A stretch of 64,000 bases of DNA from Strigamia acuminata (lineage: Eukaryota; Arthropoda; Chilopoda; Geophilomorpha; Linotaeniidae), in contig OX442319.1 in NCBI GenBank assembly GCA_949358305.1, positions 14,198,001 to 14,262,000 on the forward strand. The letters run 5' to 3'. Each line of letters opens with the position of its first letter. The first letter of the stretch is position 1. Below, piece by piece: positions 39,401-48,968 of this stretch. A model generated the notes under the pieces. It searched no databases. It had not been told where the DNA came from and was given only the letters and a program-made list of their open reading frames with translations. A program made the position numbers and the translations under genes.

Positions 39401-40728
39401 TCAATTTAGAAATTAAACTCAAAGCCAAAACATGTTCCACTGTTTCCCAGCGTGCCAAATGTGTTTCAGATGTTTTCCAGATGCCCCTGTCAAACCCCCT
39501 CAGCTCTAACTTGAACCTTCATAAACAAAACCAAAAACCAATCAATCAATCACGCAAATTCCCAAACCAAAAATACCAACCCACCCAAAAAAATCAAAAA
39601 AACAAAAAAAAAACCCAAAAAAAACCAAAAAAACCCAAAAAATTGCCTCAAATTCGCTCAAATGCTTCGATTTTCTGGACCCACTTGACAGTCCCAGGTA
39701 CATTATGGGATTATGAAGCGCTGAGTTGATGCAGGCCAAATTCCTCACATTCCTTCTACCCATGATTCACTCGGGTGTCTGCCTGCCCTAAATCACCACT
39801 CACGATAACACAGGAGGGGAAAATATTGCCTATCAGGGCCTAAAATAACCACTTTTAGACCATCTGTAGTGCAAAGATATTTCATTTTTTATTGTTTTTT
39901 CTACGCAGGGATTCGTCCTGTGGCTAGTTCCACTCCACTGGCTTCATGGAACAATTCAAACTTAATTGTTTCCTGTCAGTTTGCTTCTTTTTCTCATGGA
40001 TTAAACAATCACTTCCTGTATTCCCCCTTGCCCCCTTGCAAATCAAAAAACCGCCAACAACAAAAACAAAAAAAAAGAATTGCTGATGGCCAGTGGTCAT
40101 TTTGACCTATTTCTGACCACTTTCGCCACTTTGGAAATTTAACCCAAATATTTCCATTTTTTTAGATTCATTTTCAGATTGGGAAATTGTTTCTGCGAAA
40201 TTACACCTGTTCCTATGCATTAACTGTGGCATTAGGCTTATCTTTGTCCTTGGAAGACGGATCGTGTGCACTGCGGCACCGTGCAGCCGCCAGTGCCCAC
40301 TTACCTAATCTCGTTTTATTTCTTTTTATTTATATCCACGGACCTTACCAACCGGTTGATAATAAAAAAGATAAACAAACAAAGTTAAATTCCATCGTTT
40401 TTGTTAATTAAATCGTGCGGATTTCAGCCGAGAACGACAAAATCCGTGCGTCGTTCAAATCGGCCACCTTAAAGACGCCATCTTGTGCCCGAATGGCCGA
40501 ACAGGTAGAAAACAAGAAAACAACAAGACAGGTGGTCAGGATGGTTAAAAAGGAGTTGAAACGGTTGTTTTGGGTGTTTTTGATGTGTTTGGGGTGACAT
40601 GGGGTGTCGGTTTGGTCACTTACGTCGTTGGGTTCGCTCAGTTCGAAGAGATCCAAGCGATTGGCATTCCACTGCGCGATCAGGTTACGGAGGTTCTCCC
40701 GTTCTTGTGTTTTGTGCGCGGGATCCAT
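24465..40728 (-). CDS. AFDN: Afadin/canoe, cell-junction scaffold (complete)
   Basis: 23 exons join in phase from ATG to TAA, about 2017 residues: 40728-40624, 38662-38470, 37420-37311, 37167-37066, 36935-36749, 36472-36315, 36245-36134, 36077-35934, 35299-34992, 34926-34721, 34575-34046, 33975-33542, 33479-33222, 33151-33017, 31081-31016, 30944-30871, 30780-30662, 28432-26883, 26334-26143, 25969-25857, 25794-25689, 25381-24945, 24879-24465. Domains in order: N-terminus (WNANRLDLFELSEPND); RA1 about 36-130 (RFYFQDAGQKVATKCIRVSS); RA2 about 232-330 (YKTLLLSVRD); FHA about 385-475 (LQLFGPNVHPRHC); DIL about 560-850 (SLLRRCRVNAALTIQLFSQL); PDZ about 970-1055 (NNGMGLSIVAAK, GIYVKSVVKGGAA); then a Pro/Gln-rich tail with coiled coils and the afadin C-terminal motif PGPEKLTFKEK. 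Afadin binds Rap GTPases through RA, nectins through PDZ, and F-actin through its tail at adherens junctions. All border phases agree, which is strong support. Several donors are weak (GTCTTT, GTTAGA). Confidence 0.95.
24945..25381 (-). CDS. AFDN: Afadin coiled-coil and polyglutamine exon
   Basis: This 437-bp exon codes for a charged coiled coil (REEEERQLQQKLMLEEEMMR) that runs directly into a Gln/His-rich tract of about 50 residues, encoded by mixed CAG, CAA and CAT codons. Human afadin has the charged coil but not so long a glutamine run. The exon ends GGAATTCA/GTAAGA and splices in phase 2 to the terminal exon. The codon mix suggests the tract is old and not a young CAG expansion. Confidence 0.85.
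29268..29822 (-). CDS. AFDN: Probable afadin cassette exon (185 codons, in phase)
   Basis: An open frame of 185 codons starts after a good acceptor (ttgctttaacag) and can end at CAG G/GTGGGC. Entry and exit are both phase 1, matching the flanking exons, so it can be included or skipped without a frame change; the flanking exons also join directly. The peptide is Ser/Pro-rich with an unusual cysteine cluster (PVCCCCCHC) near the middle. I see no similarity to known afadin exons. Another phase-1 donor six bases upstream is possible. Its length in AT-rich DNA argues for coding, but use is not shown. Confidence 0.45.
30121..30262. repeat. 20-bp minisatellite in afadin intron
   Basis: About seven copies of GTTGTAAAAACCACAGATTG or close variants lie head to tail in the intron before the candidate cassette exon. 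Confidence 0.8.
31082..33016 (-). other. Large afadin intron within the PDZ coding region
   Basis: This intron separates NNGMGLSIVAAK from GVGQDKQGIYVKS. It contains a fragment of the TACCGTATTTTA MITE at about 31490-31550, a degraded member of the TACCGTATTACC family at about 31580-31860, and a 13-nt exon-like motif at 32015-32027. No other coding exon is seen. Confidence 0.6.
31580..31860. mobile_element. Degenerate copy of the TACCGTATTACC MITE family
   Basis: The segment shares aaaagatgcc..., gcccaaaatgtaggaaattg, cctaaatttctataaa and aactcaaatttctgacccaa with the copy at 36502-36748 and the interior of the full element at 47213-47632. Its left tip ctgtattactctgc is a decayed terminus and the right end is unclear. 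Confidence 0.6.
35325..35882. repeat. 22-bp minisatellite, about 25 copies, in afadin intron
   Basis: The unit aattcgtctaaaaatttgta plus ta repeats without spacers for about 550 bp, with a few positional variants (gtc/gtg, ctaaaa/ctaaaat). It fills the intron between the exon ending ELNPG and the FHA exon. There are no unique spacers, so it is a plain tandem repeat. Confidence 0.9.
36271..36305. repeat. (AAAAT)n microsatellite
   Basis: About six copies of AAAAT lie just 3' of the afadin exon encoding LDPTHYCLVQ. Confidence 0.85.
36502..36748. mobile_element. Truncated TACCGTATTACC-family MITE abutting an afadin splice donor
   Basis: The left end (taccatattaccccactgta, then agccgcatgccggtata) matches the left terminus of the full element at 47213. 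The middle matches the relatives at 31.6 kb and 47.3 kb. Homology runs up to tctgggctctt at about 36745, which on the afadin strand lies inside the 5' splice site GGGTAAGAGCCCAG. The right terminus is missing. Confidence 0.65.
38663..40623 (-). other. Afadin first intron
   Basis: A-rich low-complexity sequence (repeats of the type gcagaaaacat, 39010-39270) and C/A-rich tracts. One + strand exon-like block of 77 bp is described separately. No afadin exon is missing here, because the flanking exons join in phase and match the family (SEPND/DLEFHG). Confidence 0.6.
40428..40504 (+). other. GC-rich exon-like block antisense within afadin intron 1
   Basis: On the + strand a 77-bp segment lies between an acceptor-like atttcag and a CAG/GTAGAA donor and is open in the frame ENDKIRASFKSATLKTPSCA. 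It stands out by GC content from its surroundings. No partner exon was identified, and the minus frame is also open, so it could be regulatory or an unused exon. Confidence 0.22.
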
Positions 40729-41230
40729 TTTGTTTGTGTTGCTTTCGCTCGTGTGCTGGACGCGCGTGTTGGCCGCTCGGGGTGATCAATTCGGGCGAGG
40801 GATGCTGGTAAATCCGAGTAAATGGTCGGTTAAGTGAGGCATCCAGAAGGCACTTTACATCCAATGCGCTGCCAAGTCAATGGCCCGTTTTTTGTTTATA
40901 GCGCATGCGTCAGGTAGGGTTGTTGGTGGGAATGGTGAGATGACGAACGGTGTTGAAATTTTGTGACGTGTGCATGGTGTGGGTGGTTGGCGAGAGAGGG
41001 CGGTAGGGTGAGAAAATGGAGGTTTTTCGGATTTTTTGGTGATAAAAGAGTGGTTTTGAATAGAAAAATGGAGTTTAAATGGAAATTTGTAATTTTTTTT
41101 ATTGATATGGTGAAATTTAGCGTTTTTGTGATGTTTGTTGATATAAAAATGGTTTTTTATGTTGGAATTTTGGAATTTTGTGTGGAAATGAATTTTTTAG
41201 AGATTTTTGTTTAGGAAAAATTTTATTTTA
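40729..41230. promoter_or_regulatory. Upstream region of afadin (probable promoter and 5' UTR)
   Basis: The 250 bp before the afadin ATG are GC-richer, with CpG-containing segments, grading into AT-rich DNA. No TATA box or leader exon could be fixed. Assignment is by position. Confidence 0.3.
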
Positions 41231-43190
41231 TTTTGTACGTTTGAAATATTTTTTGGTTAATTTTTTGGATAAGATTAATTTGCAATATTCGGTTTGGTTT
41301 TGGCTTGGTTCCTCGGAATGAGTCAGGAATTCTACACAATTCTACAAGTGCGAGAAGAAGGTGTACTACCGTAAATACTAAATCTGTACCCAGTCCAGCC
41401 CTGATCATTGGTCGTCATTTTTAAGCAGAAATACAGCGCTGATTTTACGCCGTAGAGTTGCAGACGATTGTTATTATGAAACATAGTACGTTTGAAGAGT
41501 TCCCGTTGAGTGTGCAGCTGCATTTTCCTGAAGTCGAGGGTTGAGTGAAAAATTGTGAAGTTTTGGTGTTTTTATGTTGATTAAATGTGATTTTTTTTTG
41601 TTGTAAGCTTATTGTGGTGACGAAAAGGAAATTTTCTGAATCAATGCACTATTCGTACGGAAAACTTCATTTTTAGATGAAAAATTGATCAAAAATTGAT
41701 ATTAGCTGAAATGAATTTTTTATTGTCAAACATTGATCTACAAGAAACAAAAATGCTTTTTAAGGCATAAAAGTGTAAATTAAACCTTAAAAAATAGATG
41801 ATAAAGGGACAAAAGTGCGTTTGGAGGCAGAAAAATGTAATTTTATACGTGAAATTTGACTATTTCTGGTGCAAAAATGTAATTTTTGAATAAAAATGAC
41901 CAAAATCATCAAAATTAGATCTTCAAATTGATGTAAATAGCCCAAAAAATATTTTTTTTTTGTTTAACTTGAAAAATTCATAAAACACCCACAAAACGAC
42001 CGGGATTTGTGGTTTTTACGCACAAATCAATGAAATTTTATGTATGTTTAGCGATTCACTGCGAGATCAAATTGAATACAACGTATTCAAACTCAACGTA
42101 CTTTTTAAATTTTTAAATTTATCTAAATCGTAGAAAGTGAAGTCTCCATGATGCAGGAAAAAGACACGATGGCCCGAACAAATCTCCGTAGTCGTCGGAT
42201 TGTTTTCGCTAAACAATAATGTGTCGCGTAATTTCGTCTCGATCAGCACAAGGCGAGGCTCGAGGCGAGGTGAACAGCAAGATTTTGCTATTCCACATGC
42301 TGTGTTCGTTTTTCACGTTATTTAATTCGGTTTGATTTCAAAAAGGTTGGTTTCGTAAACATGGAATTTACATTTCTGCAAATTTCTCAGCAAGTTCGAA
42401 TTCGTATTTCTAAATGATCCATTTATTTTCTTACGTGTGTTCTTTTGATATTGTTTGGTGCCATTTTAGGCCTACTATAGGCCTAGTTCGAATTGTATTT
42501 TCTTCTGTATTTCTTCAGTTGTGTGGCGATGAGTATTTATTTGGCAAGAATATTATTTGATGCACCTTTTGGAGCTTTTTGGTGGTTTTTGGTGGTTTTT
42601 CAAAGTTTGGTTTGAATTTTCATTTGAAATTGAATTTGTCTTGTGGGTTGTCGTGATTTGCTATTTTTCGTGATTTGCCATTTTTCGATTTTGCCATTTT
42701 TCGTGATTTGCGATTTTTTGTGATTTGCGATTTTTTGTGATTTGCGATTTTTCGTGATTTGCGATTTTTCGTGATTTGCGATTTTTCATGATTGGATATG
42801 GCTTTTGCCTTTTTTCATGACATGAAGTGTTCAGTTTGGGATATGATTTCTGAAACCTGGTTTTTATTTTCAAAGTAATCATAATCAGTGGCTCAGAGGA
42901 TGGTCAAGGTTCTTCAATCTCAAATGCTTTTGGTTGGACTTCTCTGGGACTTTGGAAAATTTTTCAGTCACCTTTTTCTGTATGACCCATGGAGTGGTTC
43001 TTTGTCTTTTCTTCTTGCGTGCAGTCGTTCTAGGTTAATTCTCTTTTTTTATTCTTCTTTAAGAAAAATGTCACGTTTGCTGATTTATGACGTAAAGCAT
43101 CAAAAAACACTATTGGAAACCCATTGGGTCATTTTGACCAGTCTAGCTGTTCTAGTGTTAAACTAAAATATTTGTAAACCTTTGAGAAGC
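41231..43190. other. Geneless stretch with orphan minus-strand ORFs and a tandem repeat
   Basis: Two minus-strand frames look partly coding. One lies at about 42082-42249 and ends in a good donor (AAAA/GTACGT; contains FFLHHGDFTFYDLDKF). The other lies at about 41332-41525 after an acceptor-like cttcag (contains KSALYFCLKMTTND). Their phases do not match each other. The second loosely resembles the WRN block at 43.8-44.0 kb. I do not recognise either. A cluster of ATGCATTTT-type repeats lies near 41670-41930. Confidence 0.3.
42655..42795. repeat. About 17-bp minisatellite (TTTTTCGTGATTTGCGA)
   Basis: About eight head-to-tail copies of ttttcgtgatttgcga, with T/C variation at one site. Confidence 0.85.
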
Positions 43191-43760
43191 TTTTACTTTT
43201 TTCAAAATGACACTCCAGTGTTGTAAGATAAACAAATGCAAGAAAAATGTTTTGCTGTTTGAAAACAACAACATGGTGGAAAGCACTGTCTTTAAGCTTA
43301 GAAAAAGCAAACAAAATAACATAGTATATTGCTTTGCCGCAAATGTTGCTTAAACTCCAAAATGGATTGTGTGAAAATAATAGTTAGTGAAATAACTACA
43401 ACTTGTTTTAATTTAATGTAATTTTATTTTAAACTATTAGTAATAATAATTAGTCGCGACAGTGGACACGGAAATGCTGAATTGTAATATGATTGGATAA
43501 ACAACATGGTGGAAAGTTGTTTTCGTTTCTTGTGTGTTCAGTTTAGGGACCTGTGTTTGTGCCAATTGTAAAATCTTTTAAACGGTAAAAGCAATTCCTC
43601 AATAGATGGACAGAAAAAAAAGAGTTTCTTAACAATTTTCATTCCTTTAAAACTTCTTGGGCTAACATTCCGATTGTCTTTCTGTTTGTATTTATATTTC
43701 TTGCTCAATATTAATCACTTGTTCTACTATTGCCTATCTGATACAAAACTCCAATGCTGG
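43190..43760. repeat. Segmental duplication block, copy 1 (partner at 49.85-50.24 kb)
   Basis: Shared stretches with 49850-50240 include caaaataacatagtatattg, ccgcaaatgttgcttaaact, ggaaatgctgaattgtaata, gattggataaacaacatggt and cttcttgggctaac. Both copies end tctgatacaa. Copy 1 carries about 150 bp of extra sequence. Both have the same orientation. Confidence 0.75.
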
Positions 43761-43779
43761 ACGATGGTGAAAACGGAAT

Positions 43780-44210
43780 TCACGGAACAAGTTGGTCCGT
43801 GCTGAACAAGTCGTGAATATGTCGTGTAATTTCTCCTCTTAACGTCCGAAACGATGAACCAAAGAAATATCCATAATACCTAATTAAGAAGCAATGCAGC
43901 TCCCATGCAGGAATTCCTGCTCTGTACTGTTGGTTTTTGGAATTCACAAAACGAGTGATGTTGTCTTCCTCCTCTACTGTGAAGTGGTACACTGCGTTTC
44001 GCCATCTAAACGAATGATCGAATATTTGACACATAAAAATTCGAAATCAGTTACCGTATACAAGTATGCCACCCGGTACTGACCGAAATAAATCCCTAAA
44101 AATTGAGACACTGAGATAACAGTTGATTGTTAATTGGCTTATGCGATGTGCTGTGTCGATGCTGTCGACGCCGAATTCTGCCACCAACTCCCAGATAGTC
44201 GGTAAAATTC
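43780..44210 (-). pseudogene. Unknown duplicated gene family, copy A (two exon-like blocks)
   Basis: Block 1 (about 44210-44085) is open for QLTINCYLSVSIFRDLF and has a possible donor at TCA/GTACCG. Block 2 (about 44005-43780) follows a catt cgtttag acceptor and reads WRNAVYHFTVEEEDNITRF, then GIPAWELHCFLIRYYGYFFG, ending at a stop. The GIPAWEL and WRN motifs recur in copies at 44.6-44.8 and 49.1-49.3 kb, and the QL(V/T)IN/HTY motif at 44.96 and 49.4 kb, so selection once kept these frames. The two blocks do not join in phase as I read them, which suggests decay or a missed exon. I do not recognise the family. Confidence 0.35.
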
Positions 44211-44569
44211 AATGAGATGCAAAATAAAATTACTTTATAAAAAGGCAAATTGCTGGCAAATTTTTATAGGTTTGGACTTAGAATAAAAAAGGGGGCTGGT
44301 GGGTGGGTATACAGAATACAGATTCTCTCATTTTATTTGTTCTTGCATTAAATAGAAAGCAAAGAAATTTAAAAACAAATTTTATTCAAAGAATAGTGTA
44401 GAAATTATTAATTTTGTTTCCAAAATTACACAAAATGTAATACCGGTAACTACACTAAATGCATATAAAATTTTTAATTACCCAAAAACAAAAAATATAA
44501 AACAAAATACATAAAATATTACAACTATTCAAAACTAAGTAAACTGTTTTAAAATACAAATATTAACAA

Positions 44570-45440
44570 ATAGCGACGCTGGAGTAGCTCCCTCCCTTCC
44601 TTCCTTCCTTCTTTGACTTGTGTGGTCCCCAGAAAAACCAGAATTTGCGCAAATGAAACCAACTCAGTTCCCAGGTAGGGATTCCTTTTGCGTACGGTAT
44701 TTATCGCGGTTTGCCTGTAAAAAAATCGTCTATATCGCGATCCTGCTCTCTGGTGTAAAAATAGGTGGAATTACGAAATCTAAAATAATAAGCGTTATTT
44801 TAACAAAAATAAAATTTAAAATCCGCGGGAAGTTAATTAATTGTTGGGTTGGTACATTATTAGGTACGGTAGTAGTGCTAAACTTTTGGCCAAAAACAAA
44901 AAATATAAAACGAATTACATAAAATATTACAACTATATAAAACTAAGTAAACTGTTTTAATACGTATTAATTACGAGTTGGCATAAACGTTGGATGATAT
45001 CGGTCCAGTCGCGGCCAAATTCACTAACCAAGTCAAAGATGCAAACGGTGAAGTTTAAGCTGACTATCAACAAAATAACTTTTAAAAGCTTTCCGAGCCG
45101 ATGAATATTCATGTATTTAGGTTGTCTGTCGAAATCGAACAACACGACAGCGTGCCGCATTTAATTACGGAAACAATGCCGTACTTTTGCAAAAATGCGG
45201 TATTCTTGATGTTTCAGCCGCGACTACTATTCGAGGGTGGCTACAATTTTTAATTACACAAAAACAAAGAATATAAAACAAATTACATAAAATATTACAA
45301 CTATATAAAACTAAGTAAACTGTTTTAAAATACAAATATTAACAAATAGCGACGCTGGAGTAGCTCCTGAGGTCTTCCTTCCTTCCGTCTGTTGGTCGAC
45401 TCGGGCATCCATGCGTCGAATCTAGAAAGAAATATATAAA
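44570..45440 (-). pseudogene. Unknown duplicated gene family, copy B
   Basis: Three minus-strand blocks match copies A and C: 45420-45340 (TDGRKEDLRSYS, after a tttctag acceptor, then a stop); 45122-44957 (signal-like start MNIHRLGKLLKVILLIVSLN, then DIIQRLCQLVINTY, stop); and about 44720-44580 (GIPTWELSWFHLRKFWFFWG running into a copy of the GRK...LRSYS segment). Frames are interrupted between blocks, so this copy is probably broken. The 3' AT-rich tail containing caaatattaacaaatagcga is duplicated within the copy at 44.5 and 45.3 kb. Confidence 0.35.
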
Positions 45441-45663
45441 CTCTTAAACAGAAGTAAAAGTGCTTTATATTAAACTGCTAATGACTTAAAATAATAACTA
45501 AACTTTAAAAACACTCATTATTAAATAAAACAAATATTGTGCCAGCCTCGGTCAATGCCAGCCGACTATTTGCCAGCCTTTTATTTTTCAGCCTTTTTTA
45601 ATATTTTAAAATACAGTATAAAAATAAGTTAATTAATGAAATGATTATTTAATATTTGCCTGA

Positions 45664-45803
45664 ACTTTAATTTCTAGCCCTTTATTATTCTAGCCCTTTA
45701 TTATTCTAGCCCTTTATTATTCTAGCCCTTTATTATTCTAGCCCTTTATTATTCTAGCCCTTTATTATTTTAGCCCTTTATTATTCTAGCCCTTTATTAT
45801 TAA
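45664..45803. repeat. 16-bp minisatellite TAGCCCTTTATTATTC
   Basis: About eight almost perfect copies lie downstream of the RING ORF stop. The same motif appears inverted on the other side of the ORF as AAAGGGC-type units. Confidence 0.9.
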
Positions 45804-45860
45804 ATGAAATAATTAATTTTAATTTGCCAGCCCTAACATTTTCAGCCCTTTTTCCCCTTA

Positions 45861-46253
45861 CTAAAACATTTTATACATATTACTGATGACTTGTCTGCAA
45901 GACAAGCAGTACGGCTCCACCTTATCGCTGAGGAAGTTTTGCACACATGCGGAGCAGAATTTGTGTCCACATGGCACCAACAAAATGGTCAGCTTGTTAG
46001 TCAGGCAAATTGAACATTGGTTGGATTCATGTTCCGATTCTTCCACTTCTGCACCCCGTAAAATCTCCCGCAAGTTATAACGATGCTGCACCTGCTCCTC
46101 AGACTGGTGTTTCCATGCATTGCGCGCATTGAACGCATCTACAACCGCTGCCATTAAAGTCGCATCACTGTTGTCACCCTCCAGGGCAGCTCTCTTTTCG
46201 ACTAGATCAGCCTTCAGCATTGCTAAGACGGCAGAATCCTCGGGATAACGCAT
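45861..46253 (-). CDS. RING-finger (C3HC4) protein, 130 residues
   Basis: A single uninterrupted ORF. Residues 1-75 are helical and charged without a recognised domain. The C-terminal half holds a RING finger: C-S-I-C, eleven residues, C-G-H, then C-x2-C, thirteen residues, and C-L-S-C, i.e. all eight zinc ligands of a C3HC4 RING. RING fingers of this type usually act as E3 ubiquitin ligases by recruiting an E2. The ORF lies inside an insertion flanked by inverted GCCAGCC repeats, so it may be cargo of a mobile element. An acceptor-like gttacag lies about 40 bp upstream of the ATG, so an upstream exon is possible. The target is unknown. Confidence 0.7.
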   Translation of the reverse strand: MRYPEDSAVLAMLKADLVEKRAALEGDNSDATLMAAVVDAFNARNAWKHQSEEQVQHRYNLREILRGAEVEESEHESNQCSICLTNKLTILLVPCGHKFCSACVQNFLSDKVEPYCLSCRQVISNMYKMF

Positions 46254-46479
46254 ATAATGGCGTTCTGTTCGTGGACGTCTTGTAGGTGGCTGTAACTCTC
46301 TCAGCGCAAGAACTTATGCGTATGCATCGGGTTTCTAGGAGCTGTGCCTTCGCAATAACGAAAAAAATTTTCATTGTACCAATGAAATCGCCCCAAACAG
46401 TGTGTAACGTTAATGCGACGTTAAGGCGATAATGCGATGCGACGTTCGTGCGACATTTGTGGCGTGTTTAAAAGAGGCT

Positions 46480-46600
46480 AGAATATAATGGGCCGGCAAA
46501 TATAAGGCTGGCAAACTAAAGGGCCAGCAAATATAAGGCTGGCAAACTAAAGGGCCGGTAACTGTAAGGCTGGCAAACAAATATTTTATGACTACTTTTT
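46480..46600. repeat. GGCTGGCAAACTAAAGGGCC tandem repeats
   Basis: Four to five units alternating GGCTGGCAAACTAAAGGGCC and GGCAAATATAA. They are the inverted counterpart of the repeats at 45.54-45.85 kb. Confidence 0.8.
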
Positions 46601-46918
46601 ATTATTATTAATATTAAAAAAGGCCAAACACAAAGAGGCTGGATTAGAAGTTAGGAAATACAAACATCGAAGAGGCTAGAAGTTATAAGGCTGGCAATGT
46701 TGTGCACCGAACAAACGCGAGGTAAAATAATTTAAAACTAAACATTTTCGTAAGATAGAAAGCGTCAACTAAAGGTTAATAGTCAGTTTGGCAAAATAAG
46801 TGGATCTTCTCGATAAAGTCACAATCAGAACCGAGAATTAATTCGCATATACTGTCGGTATAATTTAATGATATTATGCAAATCGTAATTCGGGAAAAAT
46901 TTCCTAATCTAAATACGT

Positions 46919-47022
46919 TCATGTTGAAAATTTCATGTTGAGAATTTCATGTTGAGAATTTCATGTTGAGAATTTCATGTTGAGAATTTCTTGTTGAGAA
47001 TTTCATGTTGAGAATTTCATGT
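46919..47022. repeat. 14-bp minisatellite (TTGAGAATTTCATG)
   Basis: About seven near-perfect head-to-tail copies of gttgagaatttcat. Confidence 0.9.
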
Positions 47023-47212
47023 TTGTGTGTGCCGGTAATGGAACATTGCTGCATTTAATTGTTACTCCACGAGGTAACACTGTTGTAAGTACACGAAATT
47101 TCCGTTGTGAGTGATGAAAAATGTCAAATTTTGCTAAGATATGAAGCAAAATATTAATTGTATGGATAACAAATAAATTCGCGTGGTTATGTATGGTTAA
47201 TATACTGTCACG

Positions 47213-47632
47213 TACCGTATTACCTCACATTAAGCCGCATGCCGGTATAATTCGAGTTATACCGGCATGCCGATAAACCTCGTTTATAACGGCATGCCGG
47301 TGTAAGCAAGTACAAATTTTTTTTAAAGAATTTAGCCAAAACAACCAAAAAAATCATTTTTAGATGTCCAAAATGAGGAAAATTTGTATAAAATTTCCCA
47401 AATTTTAGTAATGATCTTCAGAATATCCATAAAACTCAAATTTCAGACCCAAAATCCAATATAATTATTAATCTGGGCTCTTTAAAAAAAAACCAAGAAA
47501 AAAAAGTTTTTCACTTATACCGGCATGTTTCGTTTTATATCGGCATGCCGGTATACACTTTTTGGACAAAATTTTAAAAACCTGCTAAACCCATGCCCAA
47601 CGGCATGCCGCTTTATGTGAGGTAATACGGTA
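47213..47632. mobile_element. Full-length MITE with TACCGTATTACCTCACAT termini
   Basis: The left TACCGTATTACCTCACAT and right (inverted) TACCGTATTACCTCACAT termini match exactly over 18 bp, and both continue into AAG-CGGCATGCCG-like sequence. The length is 420 bp. The interior has several palindromic GGCATGCCGGTATA motifs and a central AT-rich part shared with copies in two afadin introns. TA at both tips fits a TA target site. No ORF. Confidence 0.78.
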
Positions 47633-48556
47633 TCAACTGAGATATTATAGTTGATGACTTAAATTTACGCGCATGTTGAATGAGCGAAATAAGTGGGCAG
47701 GTTCGTAGGTTTACTTATAAATACCGCCGTCAAATGTGGACATCGGGCGGGAAGTAAACCCGGACTCGCTGTAATCAAACGTTATTTATATTCGACTGGA
47801 TCAGACTCACTGTGTATGTGTTTAGACTAAAAAGAATGATAATGCGCGAGGTAATTCCAAGACGGGTGGGCGAGGATTATCACGAGCATTCAAATATAAA
47901 AGGTGGGCAAAAAGAGGCGCTATTAGGGTAGTAGTAGTTGCGCTGTTTAAGACGCGAAGTTAAAGTAAAGGGTGACAATCTCAGCTCTCACTAAAGGTGT
48001 GTGCCTATTGAGAGAGGGATGAGAAGTGTTAGGATTTGAGAAAAACAGTTATTAGGTGAACATGAGTCACATGGTCCGGTTTATGGAAGTGGGAGAGGGG
48101 GTGAAAGGTAGTGACTCAGGTTAATTGTTGAAAATAAGAAGATGCGGCATATATTTGAGGTGATTCATCTTAGTTAGATGAAATGAGAAATTTAAGGAAA
48201 AGTATGAAAGAATAAGGATGGGTTAGTTTAAGGATAAAATGAATGAAAAAGAGGGTGGGTAGCCTGCCCGTGACAATACTTCCTCAGAAATATCTTTGGT
48301 GGAAGAAAAACCTAATAACAAAACACCAATCACCTCAATTCCCATCATTGCTGCCCCTAAACTTTCCTGCCGACCACACTGCCCCAATCGCTTTCCCAAT
48401 TTACACATAAAATTAAAACACAATAAAATAAAATAAAAAAAAAAACCCAAAAATCGCCTCACCTCATTGACCCCCAAACCTGCCCCAAAACCCAACCAAA
48501 CAAATCATCTTGGTCCCCCAAGCTCTCCATCAAAACCCATCCAACCTGGATACACC

Positions 48557-48968
48557 ATGCATTATTTCCCAAACGATCCAAACCCGCCCGACACCAACGA
48601 AATGCTATTTTACTACGATTCCCACCCTCGCCATTATTCCCCGTACGGCCCGGCACATCCCGCTGCCCCGCACTTCACCGCAGCGCATCACCAGGAGCCG
48701 CCGTGCACCGTGAGCCAGTTGGGCTGCGCGACAGAGCCTGGTGCGCCGCATCGCTGAATTCTTTGTTTAGTTCGTCGCGGACTCCAGTTTTCGACGACTG
48801 GAGTTGCGGGAGTCCCGTGAATTCCGTGAACGGGTTTGTAACCCCGGTTTCGCGTTTGGCGGGGTCCACGAGTACTTTGCGCAGCCGCAATATCAACATT
48901 CGCTCGATTCGGGTGTCGATGGATGCGGGCAACAGTCGCCCGATTCGAGCGACGGAGTTTTATATTAA
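48557..48968 (+). pseudogene. Truncated GC-rich gene fragment, unidentified (transcription-factor-like composition)
   Basis: A GC-rich block stands out from AT-rich flanks. From ATG 48557 the frame reads MHYFPNDPNPPDTNEMLFYY, then a His/Pro/Tyr-rich segment to 48709, where ACC/GTGAGC is a good donor. A 61-bp intron ends tttgtttag at 48770. The next block is open in two frames: one gives SRTPVFDDWSCGSPVNSVNG in its first half, the other gives FGGVHEYFAQPQYQHSLDSG in its second half. This suggests a single-base shift, or that only one frame is right. Coding stops abruptly at about 48955 where a copy of the duplicated ttatattaaactgctaat repeat begins and supplies the stop. I do not recognise the family. 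Confidence 0.4.

Larger units (their letters stand above)
45537..46704. mobile_element. RING-gene-carrying insertion with inverted GCCAGCC arrays
   Basis: The duplicated locus at 49.8 kb reads aaataaaac-tgta-gaacaaacgcgagg; here the same flanks are separated by about 1.17 kb. TTGTG is found at both junctions and may be the target duplication. The left end carries repeats of TTTGCCAGCC and TCTAGCCCTTTATTAT; the right end carries the same motifs inverted (GGCTGGCAAA, AAAGGGCC(A/G)GCAAATATAA). Between them lies an intact 130-codon RING ORF on the - strand. Subterminal repeat arrays in opposite orientation are typical of DNA transposons, but no transposase is present. Confidence 0.6.
46705..48556. 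other. Geneless stretch with a minisatellite and a MITE
   Basis: The first 70 bp match the segment at 49813-49866 (aacaaacgcgaggtaaaata). A 14-bp tandem repeat and a full TACCGTATTACC MITE are described separately. The remainder has no coding frame that I can support. Confidence 0.5.
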
